The position numbers and the translations under genes are program-made. From positions 1 through 50,276 of the forward strand of contig JAAYEH010000535.1 in NCBI GenBank assembly GCA_012728855.1: a stretch of DNA of 50,276 nucleotides. Reading direction: 5' to 3'. Below the pieces are notes generated by a model. The model had not been told where the DNA came from. It saw nothing but the letters and a program-made list of their open reading frames with translations, and did not search any database. Shown one piece after another: positions 32,617 through 41,332 of the stretch (positions are counted from its first letter, which is position 1; every line of letters starts with the position of its first letter). This DNA comes from Rhodopirellula sp. Its GTDB lineage: Bacteria > Planctomycetota > Planctomycetia > Pirellulales > Thermoguttaceae.

Positions 32617-34485
32617 TCATTCGGACGCCTCCGGTTTACAGCGGGCAAAGCCCGTCGGCCCACCTTGTCCGGGCAGTTTCACGCGTTCGATCAGCCCGTT
32701 CCGCTCGCCGATCTCCAGGAAATCGCTGACGCGTCGCCACGACAGACCGGGTACATCCGTCGCCCGCTCACGAATCTCCGCCTTCGTCGCGGGCTGGTCC
32801 GTCAGGAAGGCCTCGACGAACCGTTCGACCGTCCATGCCGGTTGCTTCGGTGTTTCAGTCGACTTCGCGGCGGGCTTGGTTCGCTTCGGCTTTTCGCTCT
32901 TGAGCAGTGTTGGATCGAGGTCGGAGGCCGGTTTCCACACCGGGAACAACCACCGCAGCGGCATCGGCTCGATCGGCGGCCACGACCGAACGGCCGCTTC
33001 GAGGACGACAGCGCCCGGCTCCTCGTGCGGCCGCAGGACAAGATGCGTGTCCGTCGCGCGGCTCTGACTGCCGGCGCCGGCCCCCACGTCGGTGACGGCC
33101 TTGGCGGACTGATTGCCTTTTGTGGCGTGATGAATCAGCACGAACGAGCAGCCCAGCCGGTCGGCCAGGGCATCGACGTGGTTGTAGATGTTCGCCATCG
33201 TGCCGTTGTCGTTCTCGTCCATGTCGCGCGGCATGAAGCGGTAGAAGGCGTCCAGCACGACCAGCGAAATGCGACCCGGTTCGATCGACTCGAAGCACCG
33301 CCCGAGCGAGAAAATGTCGTGGAGCTGACCGCGCAGGCTCTGAACATGCACGGTCTCAGCGATCTCGTTCATGCCGATCCGCAGACACTCGGCGACCTGC
33401 GGGATGCGGTGGGCCAGCGTCTCGGCGTGCAGCTCGTTGTCGATGATCAGCACATCCCCGGCGACGGTCTCGAACGAATCGAGCCAGCGCCGACCGGTGG
33501 CCACGCACATCGCCAGGGCGAGCACGAGCCAGCTCTTGCCGGTCTTGGGCGGGGCGATGACGTTCATCGTCTCGCCGCGCCGCAACAGGCCGCAGATCAC
33601 CGGCGCGCGGAGCGTCTGGTGTTTGGCCATCAACTCGCGGACGGTGAGCGGCCTCGGCTGAGCGGGCGGGGCGCGATCCTGGGCCCAGTGGTTCTCGGCC
33701 AGGGCGACGGAGACGGCGTCCGGCGCGTAGCGCGAAATGCTGGCCGCTATGCTCTCGACCTCGCGGAGCGGCAACGGCGGCGTGCATCGGTCAGCATTGA
33801 CCTGCTGGAGGGCGGCGAAGATCTCCGCCTGCGACATGCCCACGCGCCGCATCGCCCCCGCGAGGTGCGCCAGCGTTCCGTTGCGTTGGCCGTGCGGGAT
33901 CGTGTTCGCTGACGTGCCGTTGACGGGTACATCGTTTGAGGCGGCCAACGCATCGAGTAGCTCGATGAGCCACGCCGGCGGTTCGGGCAGGCGATGCGGC
34001 GGCTCTGTCAATTCGCACTCGTCGGCCCACTGGTAGGCTTTGCCGTCCACGGTGGAGGGCGCGACGAGCACGTAGCCGCCGTTCGCCCGTGTATCGACCC
34101 GTTGGGCGAGCCGGCCCGCGGTGTTCCGCCATGCACGACCCGCCGGCTGGCGGAAGAAGTACTGCCGACCGCCGTGTGGCGTCTGGGAAAGCGGGGCGGC
34201 ATCGAGGTCGGCGAGTTTGTCGGGTTCATCACTGAGCCAAGCGTTCTCCTCGCCATCGACGTCGATGACCAGCAGACCGTCGGTGCGGATGGCCACGTTC
34301 GCATCGGGCTGCCGCGTCCACCATTGCGTGATTTGGTCGGAGTCGGTGGTCGCGTCGCGGAGGCCGTGCTCGGTGACGGGCACCTTGCGCCCGGGCGCGC
34401 AGGGGAAAACCGCGTAGCCCATGTCGGCGTACCACAGGGCGGCCTGCACCATGCTGGCGGTTGATGCGACCGTCAAAACGGACAC
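32617..34485 (-). CDS. Primase-polymerase with RepA-like ATPase
   Basis: A protein of up to 622 aa for phage DNA replication. The N-terminal bifunctional primase/polymerase domain has PCAPGRKVP, then VIDVDGEEN (metal-binding DVD at about 75) and TPHGGRQYFF. Residues about 270-530 are an AAA/RecA-like RepA ATPase with Walker A APPKTGKSW at about 311 and Walker B VLVLDA-like LVVLDAFYRFMP near 410. The C-terminal 100 residues resemble a winged helix. The GTG at 34485 overlaps its own ribosome site, so TTG 34476 (AGGAG 8 bases upstream) or ATG 34452 are better starts. It overlaps the helicase gene by a few bases. Confidence 0.9.
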   Translation of the reverse strand: MSVLTVASTASMVQAALWYADMGYAVFPCAPGRKVPVTEHGLRDATTDSDQITQWWTRQPDANVAIRTDGLLVIDVDGEENAWLSDEPDKLADLDAAPLSQTPHGGRQYFFRQPAGRAWRNTAGRLAQRVDTRANGGYVLVAPSTVDGKAYQWADECELTEPPHRLPEPPAWLIELLDALAASNDVPVNGTSANTIPHGQRNGTLAHLAGAMRRVGMSQAEIFAALQQVNADRCTPPLPLREVESIAASISRYAPDAVSVALAENHWAQDRAPPAQPRPLTVRELMAKHQTLRAPVICGLLRRGETMNVIAPPKTGKSWLVLALAMCVATGRRWLDSFETVAGDVLIIDNELHAETLAHRIPQVAECLRIGMNEIAETVHVQSLRGQLHDIFSLGRCFESIEPGRISLVVLDAFYRFMPRDMDENDNGTMANIYNHVDALADRLGCSFVLIHHATKGNQSAKAVTDVGAGAGSQSRATDTHLVLRPHEEPGAVVLEAAVRSWPPIEPMPLRWLFPVWKPASDLDPTLLKSEKPKRTKPAAKSTETPKQPAWTVERFVEAFLTDQPATKAEIRERATDVPGLSWRRVSDFLEIGERNGLIERVKLPGQGGPTGFARCKPEASE

Positions 34486-36146
34486 TCCTGGTCTTCCACG
34501 GGCACGTACTCGGGCAGGCCCTCCTCTGAATCCAGCCTAGGCGGCTTCGGGCCGAGCTTGTAGCCCACGACGCGGTCGTACTTCTCGCCCGGCTTGCGCT
34601 GGACGGTGACGGAGACGGTCTGCGCCAGCGCGCCGGCCTCGGCCACTTCGACGGCCTCCTCGATGGTGTCGGGGACGGGTTCATTCGATCGGGCGCGCCA
34701 CCACTGCTCGGCGCGGTGCCGCGCGTAACCGGTGTGCTCGAAGCAGACCCATTCGGATACGTACTCGTTAAAGGCGATGCGGTAGTCCACGCGCATGGTG
34801 CGCGGTGCATCGGGGGGCGCGTCACGCTTGACGTGTACGGCATAGAAGACGTCGTCGACTTCATGCTCAGCACGCGTCATCTGATCGGACAGAATGCCTT
34901 CGCTGCTTGCGGTGGCGTCGTGCTTCTGGCGCTGGGGCGGAGGGAAGACGTATCCGCACTGCGGGCAGGCTGCGTAACCGGCGGCGATGATCTCGTGGCA
35001 TTCGGGACACTCCTTGGCCGGCGCCTCGCCGTTCCCTTTCGATTCCACGTCAGTCAAGCGGATGGCGTCTACTGGTCCGTGACGTAGGACGTTCCCGCCG
35101 AAGTCGAGCACGAGGCAGTCGGTCTTGCCGGGATGAAGACGGAACCCCCTCCCGACCATCTGGTAATAGAGCCCCGGCGAGAGCGTCGGCCGTACCAGCG
35201 CTACGCAGTCGATGTTCGGGGCATCGAATCCGGTCGTGAGCACGTTGACGTTGCAGAGGTACTTCAGGTCCCCAGCGCGGAATCTTCGGAGCGCCTCATC
35301 TCGCTCGAAGGGCAGGGTCTCGCCGCAGACGAATCCGCATTCGGCGTTGTGCCGCGTCTGGAGTACTTCGGCGACGTGCTGCCCGTGCCGCACGCCTGAT
35401 GCGAAGATCAGGACGCTCCTGCGGTCCCCTGTGTACTCGGTGATCTCCCGGCAGGCGGCGAGAACGAGGTTGTCGTCATCCATGAGGTCCTCGACCTCGC
35501 CAGAGATGTACTCGCCGCCGCGAACGTGGAGCTTTTCCGTATCGGGTTTGAGCGTGCCGGCCTTCGTCCGCAGCGCACACAGGTAGCCCTGCACGATCAA
35601 CTCGCGCACGCCGACCTCGAAGCAGACCTCATTGAGGATATTCTCCGGCGCGCAGATGCTGCCCGACTTCATGCGGAACGGCGTGGCGGTCATGCCGATG
35701 ACGCGAAGCAGCGGGTTGATCTTCTTCGCGTCGGCCAGGAACGTGCGGTACATGCCCTCGCCGTCGGGCGGAATGAGATGCGCTTCGTCGACGATGATCA
35801 GGTCCACGTGGCCAACGTCGCACGCGCGTTCGTAGACGCTCTGAATGCCGGCGATCGTGACGGCGTAGCCCAGGTCGCGGCGCTTCAGGCCTGCCGAATA
35901 GACGCCGACGGGCAGGTCCGGCGCGACCAGGTGCAGTTTCTCTGCGGCCTGTTCGAGAAGCTCCTTGACGTGGGCCAGGATCAGCACGCGGCCCTGCCAG
36001 AGTTGCACCGCGTCGCGGCAGATCGTGGCCATCACCGGTGTCTTGCCCCCGGCGGTGGGAATCACGACGCACGGGTTGTCGTCCCGGGCGCGCAGGAACT
36101 CATAGACTGCGTCGACGGCCTGACGCTGGTATGGTCGTAGCTCCAT
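34473..36146 (-). CDS. DEAD/DEAH-box superfamily 2 helicase
   Basis: A 557-aa helicase. Motif I PTAGGKT at 30-36, DEAH at 120-123, TATPF near 152, then motif VI-like QMVGRGFRLHP near 337; a zinc ribbon (CPECHE, CPQCG) follows at about 385-405 and an extra C-terminal module at about 430-557. It probably opens DNA during phage replication or recombination. ATG at 36146 abuts the RusA stop. It is long compared with the core family because of the C-terminal module, which is common in phage versions. Confidence 0.9.
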   Translation of the reverse strand: MELRPYQRQAVDAVYEFLRARDDNPCVVIPTAGGKTPVMATICRDAVQLWQGRVLILAHVKELLEQAAEKLHLVAPDLPVGVYSAGLKRRDLGYAVTIAGIQSVYERACDVGHVDLIIVDEAHLIPPDGEGMYRTFLADAKKINPLLRVIGMTATPFRMKSGSICAPENILNEVCFEVGVRELIVQGYLCALRTKAGTLKPDTEKLHVRGGEYISGEVEDLMDDDNLVLAACREITEYTGDRRSVLIFASGVRHGQHVAEVLQTRHNAECGFVCGETLPFERDEALRRFRAGDLKYLCNVNVLTTGFDAPNIDCVALVRPTLSPGLYYQMVGRGFRLHPGKTDCLVLDFGGNVLRHGPVDAIRLTDVESKGNGEAPAKECPECHEIIAAGYAACPQCGYVFPPPQRQKHDATASSEGILSDQMTRAEHEVDDVFYAVHVKRDAPPDAPRTMRVDYRIAFNEYVSEWVCFEHTGYARHRAEQWWRARSNEPVPDTIEEAVEVAEAGALAQTVSVTVQRKPGEKYDRVVGYKLGPKPPRLDSEEGLPEYVPVEDQECPF

Positions 36147-36524
36147 CTACTTCTGCTCCCTGCGTGCATCGGCAGGCGTGATCTGCACGATGACCTTGCC
36201 GCCCGACACTACGTCCGCACGCTCCACCTCGAGCTTGGCGATCTGGCTGTCGTCACTGAACGCACCGCCGTGTTCGAGGGCGTCGAAAAGAGCCTTCTGC
36301 AGGTTGTCCAGATCGCGGCGCCGGCCGTCAGGCGGATGGACCTTCACACGCACGGCCAGCGCGCCACGCATCGGTTTGACCCGCAGCACCGTGAGCAGCG
36401 CCACCACCGACTTGCGGTAGCGCCTTCCCTCGCGACTGATCAGCGTCCGCCAACCGACCCGCCGCCAGTAATGGTTGACCGACGGCGGGTACGGCAGTTC
36501 GTACACGCACGTCACTTCTGCCAC
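36147..36524 (-). CDS. rusA: RusA-family Holliday junction resolvase
   Basis: A 125-aa RusA-type endonuclease. The signature PPSVNHYWR near the N-terminus and DLDNLQKALFDAL with DDSQI (the conserved Asp residues) in the centre are visible. RusA cuts Holliday junctions during phage recombination or before packaging. GTG start at 36524, overlapping the DUF669 gene by 13 bases. Confidence 0.9.
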   Translation of the reverse strand: MAEVTCVYELPYPPSVNHYWRRVGWRTLISREGRRYRKSVVALLTVLRVKPMRGALAVRVKVHPPDGRRRDLDNLQKALFDALEHGGAFSDDSQIAKLEVERADVVSGGKVIVQITPADARREQK

Positions 36525-36967
36525 GGCGCCTTTCCGTTGCTATCCGACGGCGCCGCCTTGGGCGCAGCCGCGTCCTTCTTGCTGTAGCCCTTAATGACGT
36601 TCGTGATCTCGCCGGTGTCCTGGCGCTTCTTGTGGGCGACGGTGATGATCAGCGGCAGGTTGTGCAGTTCGACAGAATCCTTCGGTGCCATCACGCCGAC
36701 GGCCCGACAGATGGCCGACAATTCCGCGCGGGCAATCTTGACCGTCGTCGCGTTCGGGTTGTCGAGGTTGAGCCGTGCCCAAAGCAGCCGTCCCTTGAAC
36801 TCGCCCTCGAGCACCTGGAAGGTCAACTCGAGGTAGTTCCCGACGCCCGACTTGGTCGGCTTCATGCCGCTCTCGGTGATCGCAGCCAGGTACTTGCCGG
36901 CAGGGATCGGGTCGAAACCAACTGCTGGTTCCACTTCGTTCGCGTTGAATCCATTCAGATTCGCCAT
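36512..36967 (-). CDS. DUF669-family phage recombination protein
   Basis: A 151-aa DUF669 protein, often described as single-strand-binding-like and found beside phage annealing or Sak-type proteins. The pattern FDPIPAGKYLAAITESGMKP, then NYLELTFQVLEGEFKGRLLW is characteristic. The C-terminus is a lysine/proline-rich tail ending WQK. Its place between RusA and the Sak4-like ATPase matches other recombination modules. Confidence 0.85.
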   Translation of the reverse strand: MANLNGFNANEVEPAVGFDPIPAGKYLAAITESGMKPTKSGVGNYLELTFQVLEGEFKGRLLWARLNLDNPNATTVKIARAELSAICRAVGVMAPKDSVELHNLPLIITVAHKKRQDTGEITNVIKGYSKKDAAAPKAAPSDSNGKAPWQK

Positions 36968-36970
36968 AGG

Positions 36971-37765
36971 TCATACTCCTTGTTCTTGAGGCTGATCGTT
37001 CTGCGATTCCGCGGTCGCCAATGGGTTCTCACCGCGCAGGAAGGCGGCATAGATGCGGTAGTCCAGGGGGATTTCGTCGGGTAGGTTCAGCCGATTCTTC
37101 GCCACGTGCGCGGGGCGCTCCGTTGTGCGAATGATCCGCTCGCCGGTGCCAACGCCCTGCACACGCTTGCGACCGAAGCCTTCTTCGGTGGTCTTGGTGT
37201 GAACCGAGTACGCGGCGAACAGCACTTCGTCCGCCCACTCCTGCACCAAGGCCGAGGCCTGCTTGTGCAGACGCGGCGAATAGCGGTCGTAGGTGTCCGT
37301 CTCGGGGTTGGCGAAGCGTTCGATCTGGGCGTGGGCAATCAGAATCACGCCCATGCCGCGGTCGTTGCGCAGCGCGTCGAGGCCGGTCAGCACCTCGCGC
37401 CAGTTGGTCAGCGCGAACACGTAACCCTTGCCGTAACCAATGTCCTCGATCGACTCGACGCCTCGCTTCTTGCAGACTTCCGCCCAGATCAGCCGCTCCA
37501 ACCAGTCGAGGCTGTCGACGACGACCGTGCGGTATTCGTGCTCTTCGGTGTACAGCTCCGCGAGGGCGGCGACGACATCGGCGTACTCGTTGGCGAGGGG
37601 AAATCGCTCGCACTCAATGTTGCCCAGGCCGTCCTCCGTCTGAATGAAGACCGGTTTCTCGGCCATCGAGCCGAACGTGCTCTTGCCGACGCCGTGGACG
37701 CCGTACACCAGCGTGCGGCGCGGCGCGAGCGTCCTACCGCTTTGAATCTGACTGAGCAGTTTCAT
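36971..37765 (-). CDS. Sak4-like AAA/RecA-type recombination ATPase
   Basis: A 264-aa ATP-binding protein with Walker A GVHGVGKS near residue 24 and a Walker B-type VVVDSLDWLE near 85, which matches the phage Sak4-type group of recombinases (single-strand annealing, RecA-fold). ATG at 37765 has a GGGAG site; the upstream in-frame extension is low complexity. It lies between the exonuclease and DUF669 genes, completing an exonuclease-recombinase-SSB-resolvase set. Confidence 0.85.
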   Translation of the reverse strand: MKLLSQIQSGRTLAPRRTLVYGVHGVGKSTFGSMAEKPVFIQTEDGLGNIECERFPLANEYADVVAALAELYTEEHEYRTVVVDSLDWLERLIWAEVCKKRGVESIEDIGYGKGYVFALTNWREVLTGLDALRNDRGMGVILIAHAQIERFANPETDTYDRYSPRLHKQASALVQEWADEVLFAAYSVHTKTTEEGFGRKRVQGVGTGERIIRTTERPAHVAKNRLNLPDEIPLDYRIYAAFLRGENPLATAESQNDQPQEQGV

Positions 37766-37881
37766 GGTTTTGAACTCCCTTGTTTCATTCGATTCTGTCG
37801 TGATTCCGGGTCCGGGGCCGGTGCAGGGAGTCCCGTCTGCCATCCGTGGCGCAGACACGCCACCCGGCCCCGGGCCCGGCG

Positions 37882-38712
37882 TCACAACCGATCAATCAGC
37901 CGCAACGATTCGAACCTCGTGAACCAGTTGCCTGTTTCGCGGCAGCGCCGCAGATCCTGCATGGCCTCCTCGCACTCGCGCTGCGCTTCGTCGAGCACCT
38001 TCGGTGCGACCTGCCAGACGCCGCATCTGAAGGGTTCGCGCTTTTCGACCGCGACGATGTGAACCGGCAGCACGTGGCCCGAGGCCTCCGCCACCAGCGC
38101 CCGATAGAATGCAATTTGATGCAGGTAGTTGAACGCACGAATCGCCATCTCGAACGAGTCGAGCTCGTCGGCGGTCTTCAAGTCAACGATGCCGCGTCCT
38201 TCGACGGGATTGATCCAATCAATACGCGCCTGGCAGCGATGCCCTGCGTACTCGCAACGCACGACGCCCTCGGCCACGCCGTCCGCGAACAACTCGCGCG
38301 CGAAGAGGTGCTCACGCACGGCCGCCGCCATCTGCTCCACCGTCGCCGCCTGGGTGTCGCTCAGGACGGGCCGACCTTGCCGCTCGGCCCATTCGGCGAA
38401 CGCTTTTGTCTGCGATCCGTACGGCTGGCCCGTCTTCGGGTTGATGGGTCCGCCGACGGCGTACTCGCGTTCATACCGCTGTCGTCCTTCGAGAATGAGC
38501 GTGTGCGCCGCACGGCCGACGAGATAGGCCGCTGTATCCCGCTCCGGGACCAGGCCCATCTCCTTCTTACGGTAAAGCAGCGGACAGCGCCGGAATTCGT
38601 TCAAGGCATGGGCCGCGAGAAAGTCTTTCGCCTTGGCGTGGTAAACGTCCGCCGGCTCTCGAATGAGGAAGCCGAGGTCGATCGAAGTTGGCGTCGTCGT
38701 GGTGGATTGCAT
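37882..38712 (-). CDS. PD-(D/E)XK exonuclease, RecE/Cas4-like
   Basis: A 276-aa nuclease of the DUF3799-like group. The catalytic pattern is seen in CQARIDWI, GIVDLKT and QIAFYRAL (Asp, Asp-Leu-Lys, Gln), with a GRAAHTLILEG start motif upstream. It should make single-stranded ends for the recombinase. ATG at 38712 has GGAGG 8 bases upstream; the frame is open further upstream but the extra residues are non-conserved. Confidence 0.85.
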   Translation of the reverse strand: MQSTTTTPTSIDLGFLIREPADVYHAKAKDFLAAHALNEFRRCPLLYRKKEMGLVPERDTAAYLVGRAAHTLILEGRQRYEREYAVGGPINPKTGQPYGSQTKAFAEWAERQGRPVLSDTQAATVEQMAAAVREHLFARELFADGVAEGVVRCEYAGHRCQARIDWINPVEGRGIVDLKTADELDSFEMAIRAFNYLHQIAFYRALVAEASGHVLPVHIVAVEKREPFRCGVWQVAPKVLDEAQRECEEAMQDLRRCRETGNWFTRFESLRLIDRL

Positions 38713-38810
38713 TCTGATGTCCTCCGGATACAGGTCCCTGTGGTGTGAACCCGGACCGAGTCGCAGTAGGGACATGGCGGAATCAAGTCGAGCGCCGCCG
38801 ATCAGACGCC

Positions 38811-39122
38811 TCAGCAGGCCGCGGCACATGCCGCCTTCTCCTCCACGGGTGACGGATGACCGCGACGAATCTCGAACGCATCGCTGCCAAACTCGCGGCT
38901 CACGAAGCCCGTGAAGACGCGACAGATCGCGCGACCCACATCGGTGCTCGCGTCGATAACGCAGGCGCGCCGCGCCGAGTCGATGGAAAAGGAAGCGTCG
39001 AGCCGGACGGTCGACTCGCCGAAGAGGCTCTCGACGGCCAGGACGGCCAGCAGGAGTGTCTCCTCGACCTCACGCATGCTGACCGATCGCGAGAACGTGT
39101 ATCGAACGGTGTCGTTGTTCAT
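38811..39122 (-). CDS. Small early-operon protein, unknown
   Basis: A 103-aa protein starting MNNDTVRYTFSRSVSMREVE with a GGGAGG site before ATG 39122. It has a helix-strand pattern (EETLLLAVLAVESLFGESTV) and no known motif. It lies between the sigma factor and exonuclease genes. Function unknown. Confidence 0.6.
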   Translation of the reverse strand: MNNDTVRYTFSRSVSMREVEETLLLAVLAVESLFGESTVRLDASFSIDSARRACVIDASTDVGRAICRVFTGFVSREFGSDAFEIRRGHPSPVEEKAACAAAC

Positions 39123-39193
39123 GTCATGCCTCCCGTTTCCAACGGCCTGCAATGGATACATACGCAAAGCGCCGGCGACCTGTCGCCGCGCTC

Positions 39194-39748
39194 TCACAGG
39201 TATTCGTGCAGCCCGGATTCGGTGAAGCGCTTCCGCAGGTCGCTGATCGCGCGGTAAAGAGTGGTTCGGTGCTGGCCCGACGATCGGGCCGCTTCCGAAA
39301 CTGATTCGCGCAAGAGGCGCTCGCACAGACGTCGTAGGTCGTCCGGCAGGTCGGCCACGACGCCGGCCACGTCGAGGCGGAGCGACACCGCCTCGACGTC
39401 AGAACGAGAATGGATGCCGCGGCGGGCGCGGACCTGGTCTTCATCAAACTCGAAGGCGCCGTTGGTAGCGTCGCCGTTCAGTGACGTGCTCTGCCGGACG
39501 CCACGTTTGGCGGCCTGGCAGGTGCGGACGAGGGATACGGCCTTGCTTGCGACGACTCGCGCCACGAACGTCCGCGCCGATGCACGCTTTGAGTCGAACG
39601 ACGGCCAGCGTTCGAGGATGGCAATGAAAAGCTCGTGCTCGATGTCCTCCTGATCGGAAGGACTGAATCCTGGTTTGCGGGAAAGCTGACGGGCTTTGTG
39701 GCGAATGATTTCATCGACGTATTCTTGCAGCTTCGGGTCGAGACCCAT
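39194..39748 (-). CDS. Phage-encoded sigma-70-like factor
   Basis: A 184-aa protein. Residues about 1-75 resemble region 2 of small sigma factors (EHELFIAILERWPSFD, ASARTFVARVV), and the C-terminal VSEAARSSGQHRTTLYRAIS is a region 4-type HTH followed by a short tail. It would let the phage redirect host RNA polymerase, for example to late genes. It could instead be a sigma-like regulator without promoter-opening activity. ATG at 39748. Not adjacent to an anti-sigma gene. Confidence 0.75.
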   Translation of the reverse strand: MGLDPKLQEYVDEIIRHKARQLSRKPGFSPSDQEDIEHELFIAILERWPSFDSKRASARTFVARVVASKAVSLVRTCQAAKRGVRQSTSLNGDATNGAFEFDEDQVRARRGIHSRSDVEAVSLRLDVAGVVADLPDDLRRLCERLLRESVSEAARSSGQHRTTLYRAISDLRKRFTESGLHEYL

Positions 39749-39945
39749 GTTGGACTCCTCGAAGCCGAGGAGCGGGTGCTCATGGGTGCCGACCGAACGG
39801 CAGGGCGCAGGGCCGCGCGACGGAGTCGCGAGAGAATCGCCGTGTCGGCGACACCCTCAACAACTCCGCTTCGCGGCCGTTCAGTTGAGCGATATCAGTT
39901 GGTACCGATGGACTGTCGGTTTCGTGTTTCTGTGGGAGCCGCGGG

Positions 39946-40278
39946 CTACTGCCCGCAGCGCTCCGCGACGATCATGCGGAACGGCAAGCCGTGCCGAACC
40001 TCGATGCGCTCGATGACGCCGTCACCGATCTCTGTGATGGCATCAAACAGCGCGCGCACCTCGGCCTTCAGCACGAAGTCGTCGAGAGACAACTCCGGCC
40101 TTGGCCCGTTCTCTGCGCCGAACTTCAGCTCGCGCGAAACCTTGGGCGGTGGATGAAAAATTGGCTCGCCGCCGGCGACCGCCAACTGCTCGATCCGCCC
40201 GAAGTTCAGCGCCTGCATCATCTCGAGCAGGCGCCGCCGACCCGGGGACAACGACGACTTGTTGGGTACGTCACTCAT
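39946..40278 (-). CDS. First gene of leftward early operon, unknown
   Basis: A 110-aa mixed alpha/beta protein with an AGGAG site before ATG 40278. It is charged (FGRIEQLAVAGGEP and LVAERCG-like ends) with no known motif. It is the first leftward gene after the LexA intergenic region and so a likely target of LexA control. A GCGGGC-TACT-GCCCGC hairpin overlaps its stop codon (39941-39956). Confidence 0.65.
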   Translation of the reverse strand: MSDVPNKSSLSPGRRRLLEMMQALNFGRIEQLAVAGGEPIFHPPPKVSRELKFGAENGPRPELSLDDFVLKAEVRALFDAITEIGDGVIERIEVRHGLPFRMIVAERCGQ

Positions 40279-40480
40279 TCGGGACTCCTTCTACGCATGG
40301 AGCGCATCGACGCGCCCGTCGGAGGCAGGTCCGGCGAAGAGGCCCCCGAGGGCGCGTCACCCGCCAAGGCGGGTTGAAGCTCGTGGGTTGAAGGTCACGC
40401 CGGACCGTTCACCCCTGGCTGTCGAAAACTCGGTGGCGGACGGCGGGCAGGGGCTTCGGAGGGAGGGCGGCGATGCGTAA

Positions 40481-40490
40481 GAACATGTTT
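40481..40490. promoter_or_regulatory. Possible LexA-type operator
   Basis: GAACATGTTT is a near-perfect dyad (AACATGTT is exact). It recalls SOS boxes with GAAC/GTTC halves but with 2 rather than 4 bases between them, so it is a weak candidate. A TTGAAA (40490-40495, leftward) touches it. Confidence 0.3.
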
Positions 40491-40611
40491 TTCAATGAGT
40501 TACAGACATCGGCGCCGAGGAAGTTCTTCAACTTTTTCGCTGAGGCCCCATCGAGTTTTCGCTGGACGGAGGGTCGGGCAGGCGTGTGGCCGGTTGCGAA
40601 CGCCCTTTCAT

Positions 40612-40640
40612 TTGACCTGACAGGCGTCCGGCCTTAACAT
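40612..40640 (+). promoter_or_regulatory. lexA promoter, probably leaderless
   Basis: TTGACC (40612-40617), 17-base spacer, TAACAT (40635-40640). The lexA ATG starts 8 bases after the -10 box and no Shine-Dalgarno is present, so a leaderless transcript is expected. Confidence 0.6.
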
Positions 40641-40648
40641 GCCCGCCC

Positions 40649-41332
40649 ATGTCGTCACCCCGTGGCCGAAAACCGGTGGCCGAGATCACGGGCCCGCAGC
40701 GCCGGACCCTGAAAGAGATTCTGCGCTTCACGACGCGGCGGGGCTTCCCGCCCACGATGGCAGAGCTCGCCGAAGCACTCGGCATCTCGCAGGCCAGCGC
40801 CCACGAGCAGGTTTGCCAGCTCGAACGTAAGGGCTACCTGAGGCGCGAGCCCAACAAGGCGCGGGGGCTGGTCATCGTGAAGCAGCCGGTGGACGACGTG
40901 GAGGATCTGGTCCCAGTTCCGATCATCGGCACGGTGGCCGGCGGCGTGCCGCTGCTGGCGGAGGAGAATCGCGTCGGCGAGGTGCTGGTGGAGAGTCGCA
41001 TCGCGCGGTCGGGACGCTGCTTCGCCCTCCGAGTCGCCGGGGACAGCATGGCCGGGGCGGGCATCCGTGACCACGACATGGTGATCGTCCGGCAACAACC
41101 GGTGGCCGAGAGCGGCGACATCGTCGTGGCGCTTCTCGGGGACGACGCGACCGTCAAGCGCCTGTTCATCCGTGAGCACCAGATTGAGCTTCGCCCCGAG
41201 AATCCCAGACACAAGCCGATCCCGATCGGACCGGAGGACGATCTTCGCATCATTGGCAAGGTCGTGGCCGTGCGCCGCGACGAGAACGACACCAGCCAGG
41301 GAGGGCAACATCGCATTCGCGGAGCGCATTGA
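40649..41332 (+). CDS. lexA: LexA-type repressor with autocleavage domain
   Basis: A 227-aa LexA/S24 protein. The N-terminal winged HTH covers residues about 15-75 (FPPTMAELAEALGISQASAH). The autocleavage site Ala97-Gly98 (VAGGVP), the catalytic Ser133 in GDSMAGAG and Lys170 in TVKRL are all in place, so RecA-stimulated self-cleavage should work. It heads a plus-strand operon of four genes and probably serves as the phage repressor, with the cassette induced by DNA damage. The next gene begins at the base after its stop. Confidence 0.93.
   Translation: MSSPRGRKPVAEITGPQRRTLKEILRFTTRRGFPPTMAELAEALGISQASAHEQVCQLERKGYLRREPNKARGLVIVKQPVDDVEDLVPVPIIGTVAGGVPLLAEENRVGEVLVESRIARSGRCFALRVAGDSMAGAGIRDHDMVIVRQQPVAESGDIVVALLGDDATVKRLFIREHQIELRPENPRHKPIPIGPEDDLRIIGKVVAVRRDENDTSQGGQHRIRGAH

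Larger units (their letters stand above)
40279..40648. other. Divergent intergenic region, control switch between lexA and the early operon
   Basis: A gene-free stretch of 370 bases between the leftward early operon and the rightward lexA cassette. It contains a rightward promoter next to lexA, a dyad GAACATGTTT at 40481-40490 and G-rich tracts. It is the natural place for a lysis-lysogeny switch. A leftward promoter was not identified with confidence. Confidence 0.5.

Noticed and set aside
32141..32620. Minus-strand frame of about 159 codons between methyltransferase and primase
   Set aside because: Arg/Pro-rich, no ribosome site, overlaps the repeat array; interpreted as non-coding origin-like DNA.
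39941..39956. GCGGGC hairpin as a terminator of the first early gene
   Set aside because: The stem overlaps the stop codon and is not followed by a T-run on the minus strand; only a hairpin can be claimed.
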